From the NCBI GenBank assembly GCA_964608095.1, contig CAZSMK010000026.1, positions 85,856 through 149,855 on the forward strand: DNA of 64,000 bases. The letters are read 5' to 3'. Of the stretch, positions 17,690 to 26,897 are shown piece by piece (within the stretch, counting starts at the first letter, position 1; each line of letters opens with the position of its first letter). Below the pieces are notes generated by a model that was not told the DNA's origin, searched no databases, and worked only from the letters and a program-made list of their open reading frames with translations. Origin of the DNA: CAZSMK01 sp964608095. GTDB lineage: Bacteria; Sumerlaeota; Sumerlaeia; MWCT01; JAGHBZ01. The position numbers and the translations under genes are program-made.

Positions 17690-18931
17690 CTATAAAGAAA
17701 CGAGTATACCCACAACCTGCGCAGTGACGTTAATGGTGGTGATGACTTCAACGTTGGCTTCAGCAACTGAACGGATAGCAATATCATCGATCTCATAGGT
17801 CGATTTACAATGGGTCAGTTCATAAAGGAAGCGAGATGACGCAAGGTTCGTTGCTTTGTAGCGTAGTTTAACAGGAACAATATTATATAAGGGTTTGGTG
17901 ATCTCCTGTGGTTCAGGAGCCAAAATGCCTTCCATGGCTCCGGGAGGCAGTCCTCCGAATTCAAACATCATTTCAGGCGGAATTTCAGGACTAAATTCGG
18001 GAGGCATGCCCTCGGGTCCCACTCGTGCCCCAGCCGGCTGTTCCGCTCCCTCTACTTCTTCAACTTCAGCCACCGTATATGCATAATCCGGGCCCGGGTC
18101 TTCAATTAAGGTCACAGACACAATCTCATCAACATTGTTTTCTTCTGCACGATCGAGAATATCCATCAAGAATTCCAACTGCCGATTTACCATATACGCT
18201 GTGCCCACGTTTATGTCTATTCGTAAAAGTTCATAGAGTTCATCAATCGTAATTTTATATTCTCTCGGTTTCTCGCGGAGTATCAGTTCCGCATGTGCCA
18301 TGAGTTTTAATTGTGACACCACAGAACCGAACTCCTTTATCTGTTCCAATTTTGCCATATCTATGCCGATTCTGCCCATAAAGTCACGATATTCACTTTC
18401 CGCCTGGGCAAGGACAGTGGGACTGTCTCTACTGATGTTAATAATGCTTTGAACATTATCGATCTTGGATATAACATCCCATAGGTTAACACGCTGTTTT
18501 GCGATATCTTCCGGGAGCTCGAGAGGAAAGTCCCATCCATCTTCGCCAAGAAAGGTCAGTGCAACGCTCGACTCCTTCTGCCGCCGCATTAATTCCTGGA
18601 CATATCCTCTTCGGATTTCGCGTATTTGGGCAAAATTTTCCGGGTCGCCTGGATTAAAGTAAATCTTGGGCGCATCGAGATTGAGCGTCTCGAGAATGTC
18701 CAAAAACTCCTTGTTCAGCTCTTCGGTCTCCTCGCTGTAACTCTTCAACTTTATGGGAGAAATATTCCTCATCTGATTATAATTGCTCTTTGCATTCTCC
18801 ATTTCTTTCTTTGCACGGGAATATTCCTGTGCCTTATTGGAAAACACGAAGAAGTGCAGGCCTGCAATGACAAAGATAGCTACTATACTTATAATGACAA
18901 TCTTTTCTCTATTTCCAGGAGTAAACGCCAT
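17690..18931 (-). CDS. PilO-like inner-membrane protein
   Basis: The 413-residue protein has a short cytoplasmic N-terminus, one transmembrane helix (about 10-32), a long coiled-coil-forming segment (35-200; KAQEYSRAKKEMENAKSNYN) and a C-terminal alpha/beta region (about 350-413) that resembles the pseudopilin-assembly protein PilO (YKATNLASSRFLYELTHCKSTYEIDDIAI). Type IV pilus PilO or the related Amuc_1100 fold is the likely family. The central Pro/Gly/Glu insert (about 275-340, PPEFSPEIPPEMMF) is unusual. No pilM, pilN, pilP or pilQ gene lies in the window. First gene of an operon with Trm112-like and STAS-TPR genes. A strong GAGGAAG site precedes ATG. Confidence 0.7.
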   Translation of the reverse strand: MAFTPGNREKIVIISIVAIFVIAGLHFFVFSNKAQEYSRAKKEMENAKSNYNQMRNISPIKLKSYSEETEELNKEFLDILETLNLDAPKIYFNPGDPENFAQIREIRRGYVQELMRRQKESSVALTFLGEDGWDFPLELPEDIAKQRVNLWDVISKIDNVQSIINISRDSPTVLAQAESEYRDFMGRIGIDMAKLEQIKEFGSVVSQLKLMAHAELILREKPREYKITIDELYELLRIDINVGTAYMVNRQLEFLMDILDRAEENNVDEIVSVTLIEDPGPDYAYTVAEVEEVEGAEQPAGARVGPEGMPPEFSPEIPPEMMFEFGGLPPGAMEGILAPEPQEITKPLYNIVPVKLRYKATNLASSRFLYELTHCKSTYEIDDIAIRSVAEANVEVITTINVTAQVVGILVSL

Positions 18932-19329
18932 TTTTCTTCCTCTTCTTTAGAGAATATACAAGCCTCAAAAAAACCATATAACTTATGATTGGGTATAAAT
19001 TCTTTATGCACTATAAGAGGCGACTTTGTCAAATGAAAAACCTCACCTGCTCGATGATGAATCTGGATGCTCTGACCCCTGAATATAAAGCGGAGGTGTT
19101 GTAGAGCACGCTGTATGTCCGTAGTGACTATTCCCTTACAAGCCGTCGGCGACCACCCCTCGGTTGCGAGTGCGAATTCGAGTGCACGTATATAATATAT
19201 ATTGGGCTTTTACGAGACATCAGCCACAAGAGTTTCGTAGAGCTACCTCACCCTCTTTCCCGAATGGCTCAATTCGAGCAGATCCCGAATTCTTCATCCA
19301 CACACAAGATATAATGTTCCTAATCGGTG
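18932..19329. other. intergenic gap
   Basis: No gene is supported in these 398 bases between the PilO-like gene start and the adenosylhomocysteinase stop. The promoter of the PilO-like operon should lie in the left part. There is a purine-rich stretch but no clear hairpin with a T-run to end ahcY transcription. Confidence 0.4.
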
Positions 19330-20655
19330 TCAGGTACCTATCTCCCAGGAGACAAGATATTTTTGTTGCTGTTTAGTCAATTTATCAATCTTGACTCCCA
19401 TCGAATACAGTTTCAAGCGGGCAATCTCCTCATCGATATCAGTAGGGACGCCATAGACCTTATTCTCGAGTTTTTTAGCGTTATCTTTAAGGTAACAGGC
19501 GCACATCGCCTGATTGGCAAAGGACATATCCATCACACATGCAGGATGTCCCTCTGCACTGGAGAGATTGATCAACCGTCCTTCTGCAAGAACATAGATG
19601 TTTTTGCCGTTCTCAAGGGTGTATTCCGTGACATAGGGACGCATAGATCTGGTGTTCTTACTGATGTTTGCCAGTTTTTTGAGATTGATCTCGACATCGA
19701 AATGACCGGCGTTGCATACGATGGCGCCGTCTTTCATTTTTTGAAAATGTGTGATGTCAATGACGTTGATGTCGCCGCTCACCGTCACGAAAATATCGGC
19801 TTGCGGCGCCGCTTCCTCGAGGGGCATAACACGATATCCGTCCATCACCGCCTCAAGCGCGCGAAGTGGATCGACTTCTGTAATGATGACATTGGCGCCC
19901 ATTCCACGAGCCCGTGTCGCCACGCCGCGTCCACACCACCCATAGCCGCAGACCACCACGTTACTCCCCGCAAAAAGGCGGTTGGTCGCACGTAATATAC
20001 CATCCACCGTCGATTGCCCCGTGCCATATCTATTATCGAATAGGTGCTTGGTTTGAGCCTCATTAACGGCAATCACCGGAAAACGCAACACTCCATCACG
20101 TTCCATAGCACGGAGCCGAATAACACCCGTCGTGGTCTCTTCGCTGCTGCCAATTACGCCTTTGAGCAGTTTCTCCGCTTGCTCCGCACTCAGCGATTTG
20201 AACCATTTGAGAACCGGTTTCGGTATTGCCTTGAAATTCTTGGTGGCGATAAATTGCAATGCAGAGACTAAATCCGCTCCGTCGTCCATCGTAATCCGTG
20301 GAAAATGTGCCAATGCCGCCACAATATGATCGTAATAAGTCGTGGTGTTCTCGCCTTTAATAGCGAATACGGGAATGTGATAATATTTAACCAGGGCTGC
20401 CGCTACATCATCCTGGGTACTCAAGGGATTTGAAGCACAAAGAACCGGCTCCGCCCCTGCCGATTTGAGCGTAAGCATTAGATTCGCCGTCTCCGTAGTC
20501 ACATGTAGACAACAACTCATTTTCATGCCTTTGAGAGGTTTGCTCCGTGCAAACCGTGCCCTGATCTTTTTAAGTACTGGCATGTCCTTTTCAGCCCACT
20601 CTATACGTCTTTTCCCATCTTCTGCAAGATCCAGATTCTTCACATCATATTTCAT
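19330..20655 (-). CDS. ahcY: adenosylhomocysteinase
   Basis: AhcY splits S-adenosylhomocysteine into adenosine and homocysteine, closing the methyl cycle; it is a cytoplasmic, NAD-bound enzyme. I set the start at ATG 20655 because AGCGAGGAG lies 8-16 bases upstream and the protein then begins as the family does (YDVKNLDLAEDGKRRIEWAE). The 441-residue length fits a bacterial/archaeal type. Key blocks are KMSCCLHVTTETANL, the GLNA/NPLSTQDDVAAAL substrate region, GENTTTYYDH, the NAD-binding VVCGYGWCGRGVATRARGMG and C-terminal LKLYSMGVKIDKLTKQQQKY. No SAH riboswitch is recognisable upstream. Confidence 0.97.
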   Translation of the reverse strand: MKYDVKNLDLAEDGKRRIEWAEKDMPVLKKIRARFARSKPLKGMKMSCCLHVTTETANLMLTLKSAGAEPVLCASNPLSTQDDVAAALVKYYHIPVFAIKGENTTTYYDHIVAALAHFPRITMDDGADLVSALQFIATKNFKAIPKPVLKWFKSLSAEQAEKLLKGVIGSSEETTTGVIRLRAMERDGVLRFPVIAVNEAQTKHLFDNRYGTGQSTVDGILRATNRLFAGSNVVVCGYGWCGRGVATRARGMGANVIITEVDPLRALEAVMDGYRVMPLEEAAPQADIFVTVSGDINVIDITHFQKMKDGAIVCNAGHFDVEINLKKLANISKNTRSMRPYVTEYTLENGKNIYVLAEGRLINLSSAEGHPACVMDMSFANQAMCACYLKDNAKKLENKVYGVPTDIDEEIARLKLYSMGVKIDKLTKQQQKYLVSWEIGT

Positions 20656-21445
20656 TATACTTTTCTCCTCGCTTGAGTTTATTAAAGAATCAACATTGTC
20701 TACTTTCACATCACCTGGTTTCAAGCATGTTTTTAAAAAAACTTATAACACCCGAGTCCTTTACATGTTAGAGCCGACCTTCATTCATAAGAACCTCGAG
20801 ATCACACCTCGATAAGCTCCCCGGCTATGATACCATTTGGAACTCGTCCAGAACTGGCACCTCCAATTACCCATCAGAAGTAGTATTGATACCGGACCGT
20901 TCAGGACAAGTCACCGCTCTCTTTGCAGTCGCTTATGTTAATGCATGGCGATAACACCAACACCTGAGATAGTCTTTCATCTCACTTGTCAAGCCATGTT
21001 GATAAGGCGCACAACCAGTTATGCGTGCACTATAACATGTGCATGCACAACAAGATGTGCCTCCACTTTTAAAACGTACGCACATGCTTCGTCATGCGGT
21101 GCAGGAACAAATATCATACTTCGTTCTGAATTATTTCGGAACCATGACCTGACAGGCGAGTATGAATATGTGAGATATCCTATTATTTGCATCTCGTCCT
21201 CTATTTTCCATCTTGTATTATTGGTCTATAAAGAAGCATAAGACAAGGCTGGTAATTTGCATTTTGCAATCATCATTGTTTGCATTTTGCAATTTATTGC
21301 CCTTTTTCCTTCGACTTCCACTCGGTAAGGTGAACGGAAAAACACACATAAACAATTGATAATAAAAGAGATATGTACCAAAAGGTGATTATGGCAAATT
21401 CGGGCATGGATATTGCTCTTTTTATCTGTGAAAGGGATGTGACGT
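20656..21445. other. intergenic gap with paired hairpins
   Basis: No gene is supported in this 790-base stretch; the small open frames have no ribosome binding site and Cys/Thr/Ser-biased translations. Two identical 5-bp hairpins, TTGCA-TTT-TGCAA, sit at 21257-21269 and 21280-21292, within a duplicated TTTGCATTTTGCAAT string, a type of simple repeat seen in intergenic regions of many genomes. Confidence 0.5.
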
Positions 21446-21634
21446 ATGCATAAATACAAATGCATAGTAAAGTATGGCCATATTGGCAGCGGTAAGTATT
21501 TAGAAAGGGCTGTGTATGTACAGGCTCGTTCTATTACTGAAGCCATGGCAAAAGCCAAATTGCTGGGTGGCGTGAAAAAAGGTAATTTGATGAAAACGGG
21601 CGCAAGTATTTTGTCCGTTTCTCCTCAGTGGTGA
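21446..21634 (+). CDS. small conserved-looking protein of unknown function
   Basis: A 62-residue protein with alternating charged and hydrophobic residues (HKYKCIVKYGHIGSGKYLE, then RSITEAMAKAKLLGGVKKGN). It begins at ATG 21446, 14-18 bases after a GAAAGGGATG purine tract, and ends with SVSPQW. The composition looks coding: compact beta-alpha-beta pattern, no low complexity. The fold pattern recalls the archaeal L20a/LX ribosomal family or a small RNA-binding protein, but I do not claim it. The gene stands alone between long gaps. It may be a real orphan; no function can be assigned. Confidence 0.5.
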   Translation: MHKYKCIVKYGHIGSGKYLERAVYVQARSITEAMAKAKLLGGVKKGNLMKTGASILSVSPQW

Positions 21635-21910
21635 GTGGATTTTTTGCAGTAACTTCCGTGAATTAATCGTCTCTTTTTTTAAAGAGAAGAAGAGACCTAT
21701 TTTTACTTCTATCGTGCCCTTACTTAATTGCCATCCATCTGAGGGCTTTTCTATTATGGCGTAACTTTTTTCGTAACATTGCGATCGGCACACCGGCTAA
21801 AGCGCAACCCATCAACTAACCCCTCACACCCCTCAATCCATAATTTTCCCGGAAAAATCATTGTGCGGAAACAGTGAATGAAGGTTCCTGCAGGAGAGGC
21901 CATCTTACAT

Positions 21911-22291
21911 TCAAAAAAGTACGGTCATTCCTTGCGTCCTGAACACATAAAGAATAAACATGGTAAAAACAGAAAGGATGACAGAGAAGGTAAGTGCGAT
22001 TGGAAGGTTCTCAATAAAAAAATCAGGAATGAAATAGGACGAGATATGAAACATGAGGCCGTTGAACACGATACAGAGTGCGAACAAGACCTCAGGTGTC
22101 TGAGGAAATCCAAGTAATCCGGCTATTTCAGCGATAAACACATTTACGGGCGCAATCACCAACGCCACCATGATTATAGGAGCGAGCCCGATTATGCGGA
22201 CACTCTGCCGGAAAAATAGCCGGATAATATAAATACCGGCGACGGTAATAAACCATCTGGCTATAAGGGCTTCGAAAACATCAGATGACAT
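21911..22291 (-). CDS. phage holin family (4-TMS) membrane protein
   Basis: The 126-residue protein is mostly hydrophobic, with four predicted transmembrane segments (about 12-28, 33-52, 68-87 and 94-117). This matches the 4-TMS 'phage holin family' (PF04020-type) of cell-envelope proteins, which are common in bacterial chromosomes and mostly not phage holins. A GAGGAAGAG site lies about 10 bases before the ATG at 22291. Nothing in the neighbourhood is phage-like. Role unknown. Confidence 0.7.
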   Translation of the reverse strand: MSSDVFEALIARWFITVAGIYIIRLFFRQSVRIIGLAPIIMVALVIAPVNVFIAEIAGLLGFPQTPEVLFALCIVFNGLMFHISSYFIPDFFIENLPIALTFSVILSVFTMFILYVFRTQGMTVLF

Positions 22292-22974
22292 TTTCCGGTT
22301 TTATCTCTTCCTCTGCTATAAAGATAATGCGGCTATCATAGTATGGTCTTTTCCCTCTTTCAATAGTAAAACAGGAGAGATATCCAATGCTACGCTTACG
22401 CTAAGGATACACATATCTTTACTTTGGAGAATATTCAAAACAAGAAGGAATGCAGGAGATAGTGTTACAATTTCTTATTGAGAGTTCCGAAGATAGTTGA
22501 GATGAACCTATCGGGATAACTCGCTCGATAAAGGACAGAAGAATGCATTCTGTCGCATCCCCCTGGACAATCTCAGGGGACAGACGGAGGCTGGTATAAG
22601 TGTGAAAAAGGAGCAATCTATTATCCGTCATATCTCTTGTCCTCTTAGTCGTTGTTCATTAAACAGCTCGTACCGTACCCACAGCATTTCAGTTTCATAC
22701 ACACCACTGTATCGTTCAGGGTTCTGCGCTCTCAGAAATGTCTCTACTGAACTCCTTATTTATACAATACCGAATACCCGGGATTTTTTTCTTGAGTTAG
22801 ACCGGCTTTATTTGATATAAAATTGCGGATTTTGCTCACGTAAACCACCAAAGGTAACATGAGCCAGCTCACACACCGTCGTATGCCGTTGTGGTGCAGT
22901 GATACTGGTAGTCACTGTTGCAGCGGCAGATGATGATGGTGGAGGAATAACCAAAAGAAAAGGAGATAAAACCA
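22292..22974. other. long leader region upstream of rpsB
   Basis: No gene is supported here. Two adjacent hairpins occur at 22535-22553 (ACAGAA / TTCTGT, 7-base loop) and 22560-22579 (CCCCTG / CAGGGG, 8-base loop). A promoter for the rpsB-tsf operon should lie in this region, but I cannot place it. A ribosomal-protein S2 autoregulatory leader could be here; I cannot recognise one. Confidence 0.4.
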
Positions 22975-23946
22975 ATGCCAGAAATCAACATGAAACAACT
23001 ACTCGAAGCGGGGGTTCATTTTGGTCATCAACGTCGCCGGTGGAATCCCAAAATGGCGGATTACATCTACACCGAGCGCAACGGAATCTTCATCATCGAC
23101 CTTAAAAAGACCGTTAACCTTTTAAAAGAAGCATGCGATTCTGTTCGTGAGGTCGTTGCCCGGGGTCAACGCGTGCTTTTCGTCGGGACCAAGAAGCAAA
23201 GCCGTGACATCATTGAAGAGGCTGCAAAAAATTGCACCATGCACTGGGTCAATAATCGGTGGCTGGGTGGATTGTTGACCAACTTCCGTACCGTCCGCAA
23301 AAGCGTCAAACGCTATATTGAACTGGAAAAGTTGTTTGAAGACGGTACCATTGAGCAGTATTCCAAGAAAGAACGGAGTCGACTTCTCCATGAAAAGAAT
23401 AAACTGGAGAAGAACCTGATAGGCGTAAAGACCATGGAGCAACTCCCGGGCATTCTTTATGTCGTGGACACCCATAAAGAACGCATCGCAGTTCGTGAAG
23501 CAAGAAAGCTGCAAATTCCCGTCGTGGCAATTGTTGACACTAATTGCGATCCGGATATGGTTGACTTCATAATCCCGGGCAACGATGACGCCATCAGATC
23601 CATCAAACTCATAACCGACCACATCATGATGGCTGCCCAGGAAGGATTAGTCCAGCGCGGGGAAGAAGTAGACGTAGCGGCTATGGCAAAGGCAGAGTCC
23701 GAAGCCGGCGCTGAAGGGCTTGAAAATAAATACGAGGAATATATTTCCGAGACCGAAGATATCGCTGACTATGGACGTGAAGCTCGCGAGTCTCTGTCTC
23801 CTTCCTCTCGGGAAGAAGAAAAGATCAAAGAAGAAGGCAGCAATGAGGAGATAGAATCAACACAACCCCCATCCTCCAGTCCGGAAGAACCATCGGAAAA
23901 GGGAGATGCTCAAGTAGAGGAAGACAAGGAACGTGACAAATCGTAA
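22975..23946 (+). CDS. rpsB: 30S ribosomal protein S2
   Basis: Ribosomal protein S2 binds late in 30S assembly. The core (residues 1-240) is canonical: MKQLLEAGVHFGHQRRRWNPKM, FVGTKKQSRDIIEEAA, VNNRWLGGLLTNF, LPGILYVVDTHKE and VAIVDTNCDPDMVDFIIPGNDDAIRSI. After that comes an unusual acidic tail of about 80 residues (244-323), rich in Glu, Ser, Pro and Lys with no fold I recognise. It is the first gene of the conserved rpsB-tsf-pyrH-frr-uppS-cdsA run. The ATG at 22975 follows AAAAGGAGAT and the protein begins as the family does. Confidence 0.98.
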   Translation: MPEINMKQLLEAGVHFGHQRRRWNPKMADYIYTERNGIFIIDLKKTVNLLKEACDSVREVVARGQRVLFVGTKKQSRDIIEEAAKNCTMHWVNNRWLGGLLTNFRTVRKSVKRYIELEKLFEDGTIEQYSKKERSRLLHEKNKLEKNLIGVKTMEQLPGILYVVDTHKERIAVREARKLQIPVVAIVDTNCDPDMVDFIIPGNDDAIRSIKLITDHIMMAAQEGLVQRGEEVDVAAMAKAESEAGAEGLENKYEEYISETEDIADYGREARESLSPSSREEEKIKEEGSNEEIESTQPPSSSPEEPSEKGDAQVEEDKERDKS

Positions 23947-24003
23947 ATCCCCCCTTTACTATGCGTCCCGGGGTATATCTTAAATCAGAGGAGAGTAAAA
24001 AAA

Positions 24004-24612
24004 GTGAGTATACGTGCAGAAGCAGTCAAGGAACTACGTCAACGCAGCGGCGCGGGCATTATGGATTGTAAAAAAGCCTTACAAGAGACAGATGGTGATC
24101 TCGAGAAAGCACTCGACATTTTGCGTAAACGAGGCAAAGAGATCGCCGCGAAGAAATCCATGAGAAAAGCCTCTGAGGGTCTTATCTTTGCCTATGTCCA
24201 TCCACCCGGAAAAGTGGGAACCTTGATCGAGTTGAATTGTGAATCGGATTTTGTGGCGAAAAATGAATCGTTCCAGAACCTCGCCAAAGACCTTGCCATG
24301 CACATTACGGCAATGGCGCCCGAGTATCTTACCCGTGACGACGTGCCACAAAACATCATCGAGCAAATGAAAGAAGGGTATGAAGAACAGGCGCGTAATG
24401 AGAAGAAACCCCAAAAAGCAATCCAGAAAATCGTCGACGGTAAACTCGACCGTTTTCTTTCTGAGCGATGCCTTACCGAGCAGCCTTTTATTAAAGACCC
24501 GGATAAAAGCATCAACGACCTGATCCAGGAGCATATAGCCTTGCTGGGCGAAAATATCGTTTTGCGGCGCTTTGTTCGTTTCAGCGTCGGTGAAGATGAC
24601 GAACATGCATGA
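24004..24612 (+). CDS. tsf: elongation factor Ts
   Basis: EF-Ts regenerates EF-Tu-GTP. The GTG start at 24004 follows AGAGGAG by eight bases and gives the expected start SIRAEAVKELRQRSGAGIMDCKKAL. The signature CESDFVAKNESF corresponds to the TDFVARN motif. The protein is 202 residues, the short form with one C-terminal subdomain as in Thermus, rather than the 280-residue E. coli type. It lies 57 bases after rpsB. Confidence 0.97.
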   Translation: MSIRAEAVKELRQRSGAGIMDCKKALQETDGDLEKALDILRKRGKEIAAKKSMRKASEGLIFAYVHPPGKVGTLIELNCESDFVAKNESFQNLAKDLAMHITAMAPEYLTRDDVPQNIIEQMKEGYEEQARNEKKPQKAIQKIVDGKLDRFLSERCLTEQPFIKDPDKSINDLIQEHIALLGENIVLRRFVRFSVGEDDEHA

Positions 24613-24720
24613 AGTTTCTCAATACCATTTTTTTCGGTACAAATGGAAATCTACCGATATATATAATATACATCGTCGGGAGAAATCGAACTCAGATGTC
24701 TCCCCGCAGGAGATTAAAGT

Positions 24721-25449
24721 ATGAGCGGTCAAAAGATTAAATATCAACGCGTACTTCTCAAACTCAGCGGGGAAATGTTTAAAGGAACCGGGGAATTCGG
24801 TCTTGATCGTCCCTTTGTTGAACGTATTTCCAAAGAGATTATTGACCTTCTCAGCCAGAAAGTCGAGATAGGACTTGTCATTGGCGGTGGGAATATATTT
24901 CGAGGCAACAGTGAAGCGGCACGGGGGATGAACCGAGTAGTTGCTGATCATATCGGCATGGTCGCGACCATGGTTAACTCGCTTTTTCTTCAGGACACGC
25001 TCGAACGACAGGGTGCCGAGACACGGGTATTGTCCGCTATCGATATGCAGGCGTTTGCAGAACCCTACATTCGTCGCCGTGCGCTGCGACATCTCGAAAA
25101 AGGCAGAGTGGTCATTTTCGCCTGCGGAACCGGCAATCCGTTTTTTACCACCGATACCGCCGCTGCACTTCGCGCAAATGAAATCGAAGCGGAAGTGCTT
25201 CTTAAAGGGACAAAAGTCGACGGCGTTTTTTCAGAAGACCCGCAACATTCCTCCGATGCGCATTTCTTCTCTACCATATCATACTCAGAGATGCTGCGAA
25301 AACATCTGAAAGTCATTGACGCTACGGCTATATCCCTTTGTGAAGAAAACGATCTACCCATAATCGTATTCAATCTCCTTACGAAAGGTAATATAAGGCG
25401 CATTATCCTGGGAGAAAACATCGGCACATTAATCCAAAAGGGAGCATGA
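24721..25449 (+). CDS. pyrH: UMP kinase
   Basis: UMP kinase phosphorylates UMP to UDP and is typically inhibited by UTP. The 242-residue protein has the amino-acid-kinase-like blocks LLKLSGEMF, GLVIGGGNIFRG, DHIGMVATMVNSLFLQ, ACGTGNPFFTTDTAAALRA and LLKGTKVDGVFSEDP, followed by IVFNLLTKGNI. It is preceded by a CAGGAG site, and frr follows after only 3 bases, suggesting coupled translation. The order rpsB-tsf-pyrH-frr is common in bacteria. Confidence 0.97.
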   Translation: MSGQKIKYQRVLLKLSGEMFKGTGEFGLDRPFVERISKEIIDLLSQKVEIGLVIGGGNIFRGNSEAARGMNRVVADHIGMVATMVNSLFLQDTLERQGAETRVLSAIDMQAFAEPYIRRRALRHLEKGRVVIFACGTGNPFFTTDTAAALRANEIEAEVLLKGTKVDGVFSEDPQHSSDAHFFSTISYSEMLRKHLKVIDATAISLCEENDLPIIVFNLLTKGNIRRIILGENIGTLIQKGA

Positions 25450-25452
25450 CCA

Positions 25453-26010
25453 ATGATTGAACAACTGTATCGCGATGCGAAACTAAAGATGAAAAAGGCG
25501 GTCGAATTCATGGAAAGCGAATTCGGCAAATTGCGCACCGGCAAAGCGTCGGCAGCTGTACTCGATCCGGTAAAAGTGCCTGCCTACGGAACGGAATCAC
25601 CCCTGAAACAGGTGGCGTCCGTGAGTGTACCCGATGCGAAAACGATCGTCATTCAACCATGGGACAAGAACCTGATTGGAGCCATTGAGAAGGCGATTCT
25701 TGCCGCTAATCTTGGACTTACTCCCATTAATGATGGGAAGGTTATCCGTATAAACATACCGGCGCTGACCGAGGAGCGTAGAAAAGATCTGGTACGAATC
25801 GCTCATCAGATAGCCGAAGAGGGCAGAATCGCCATTAGAAATGTCCGCCGGCATGTCAACGACGAGATAAAACAATTGGAAAAAGACCACAAAATCGGCG
25901 AGGATGAAAAATTTAACGCCATTGAAAAGGTGCAGGAACTTACAGACGAATATACCAAAGAGATCGATGACCTTTTAAGCAAGAAGGAAACGGAAATTAA
26001 GAAAGTTTAA
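25453..26010 (+). CDS. frr: ribosome recycling factor
   Basis: RRF splits the post-termination ribosome with EF-G. All 185 residues fit: KMKKAVEFMESEFGKLRTGKASAAVLDPVKV, IVIQPWDKNLIGAIEKAILAANLGL and the C-terminal GRIAIRNVRRHVNDEIKQLEKD, giving the two-domain L-shape. Begins 3 bases after pyrH and precedes uppS by 29 bases. Confidence 0.98.
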   Translation: MIEQLYRDAKLKMKKAVEFMESEFGKLRTGKASAAVLDPVKVPAYGTESPLKQVASVSVPDAKTIVIQPWDKNLIGAIEKAILAANLGLTPINDGKVIRINIPALTEERRKDLVRIAHQIAEEGRIAIRNVRRHVNDEIKQLEKDHKIGEDEKFNAIEKVQELTDEYTKEIDDLLSKKETEIKKV

Positions 26011-26039
26011 GGGGAGATAATGTCTCTGAGTGCAGATAA

Positions 26040-26822
26040 ATGGCAAACGTGAAAAAACAGCGGCCAACACGCACACACGGTATTCCCGACCTTGAATCTC
26101 GCATAAACCCGGAACGGCTACCCCACCACGTCGCCATCATTATGGATGGAAACGGTAGGTGGGCGCGTCAACACGGATACCGAAGCAGGATTCAAGGACA
26201 TCGTGCAGGGGTAAAAGCGGTACAGGAGACGGTGGAATCCGCCGTTGAACTCGGTTTGAAAGTCCTTACGCTTTATACCTTTTCCAAAGAGAACTGGCTT
26301 CGGCCGCAACGTGAGATCAACCGTCTTATGAGGCTTCTCAGCCAATACCTCGATAAAGAACTCCCACGGCTCGAAAAGAACAATATTCGCCTTGTCGTAT
26401 CCGGCGATGTAAATGACCTGCCTGAATTTGTGCTGACCAAGCTTAACCATGTTCTGGAGACCACCCGTAAAAACACACGCATGGTGTTGAATCTTTGCCT
26501 CAGTTATGGCGGCAGGGATGAGATTGTTCATGCGTGCCGTCATATATGCCGCCGGATAATGAACGACCGGCTCACCATCAATGACATCAGCAAAGAACTC
26601 TTTTCCAAGATGTTATATCATCCGGAGCTTGGCGATCCCGATCTTCTTATAAGGACAAGCGGCGAATTCAGAATCTCGAACTTCCTTCTCTGGCAAATTG
26701 CCTATACGGAAATTTATGTCACACCCGTATTCTGGCCCGATTTTAGACGTGAAGATCTCGTTAAAGCCATCCTGGATTATCAATCACGTGAACGGCGATT
26801 TGGAAAAGTATCCGAGAAATAA
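26040..26822 (+). CDS. uppS: isoprenyl transferase (undecaprenyl diphosphate synthase)
   Basis: Makes the C55 lipid carrier for peptidoglycan by chain elongation of farnesyl diphosphate. The IPP-binding signature HHVAIIMDGNGRWARQHG, the LTLYTFSKENWLRP segment and PDLLIRTSGEFRISNFLLWQIAYTEIY are all present; the Asp in MDGNGR and the RTSGE block are catalytic. The 260-residue length is normal. The chosen ATG at 26040 is 29 bases after frr. An ATG 20 bases earlier is out of frame. In standard operons cdsA and dxr follow; cdsA does. Confidence 0.97.
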   Translation: MANVKKQRPTRTHGIPDLESRINPERLPHHVAIIMDGNGRWARQHGYRSRIQGHRAGVKAVQETVESAVELGLKVLTLYTFSKENWLRPQREINRLMRLLSQYLDKELPRLEKNNIRLVVSGDVNDLPEFVLTKLNHVLETTRKNTRMVLNLCLSYGGRDEIVHACRHICRRIMNDRLTINDISKELFSKMLYHPELGDPDLLIRTSGEFRISNFLLWQIAYTEIYVTPVFWPDFRREDLVKAILDYQSRERRFGKVSEK

Positions 26823-26897
26823 TAAGTCCATGGCTCTCTTTTCTTCTTGAACACAATACGATTTCAAGTATAAGGTTTCTCAATTCGCAAAATAGAA

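Noticed and set aside
20656..20900. SAH or SAM riboswitch at ahcY
   Set aside because: No recognisable core was found; only A+T-rich sequence precedes the start.
21446..21634. Archaeal LX/L20a ribosomal protein
   Set aside because: Only the overall pattern of strands and helices resembles it; no diagnostic residues match.
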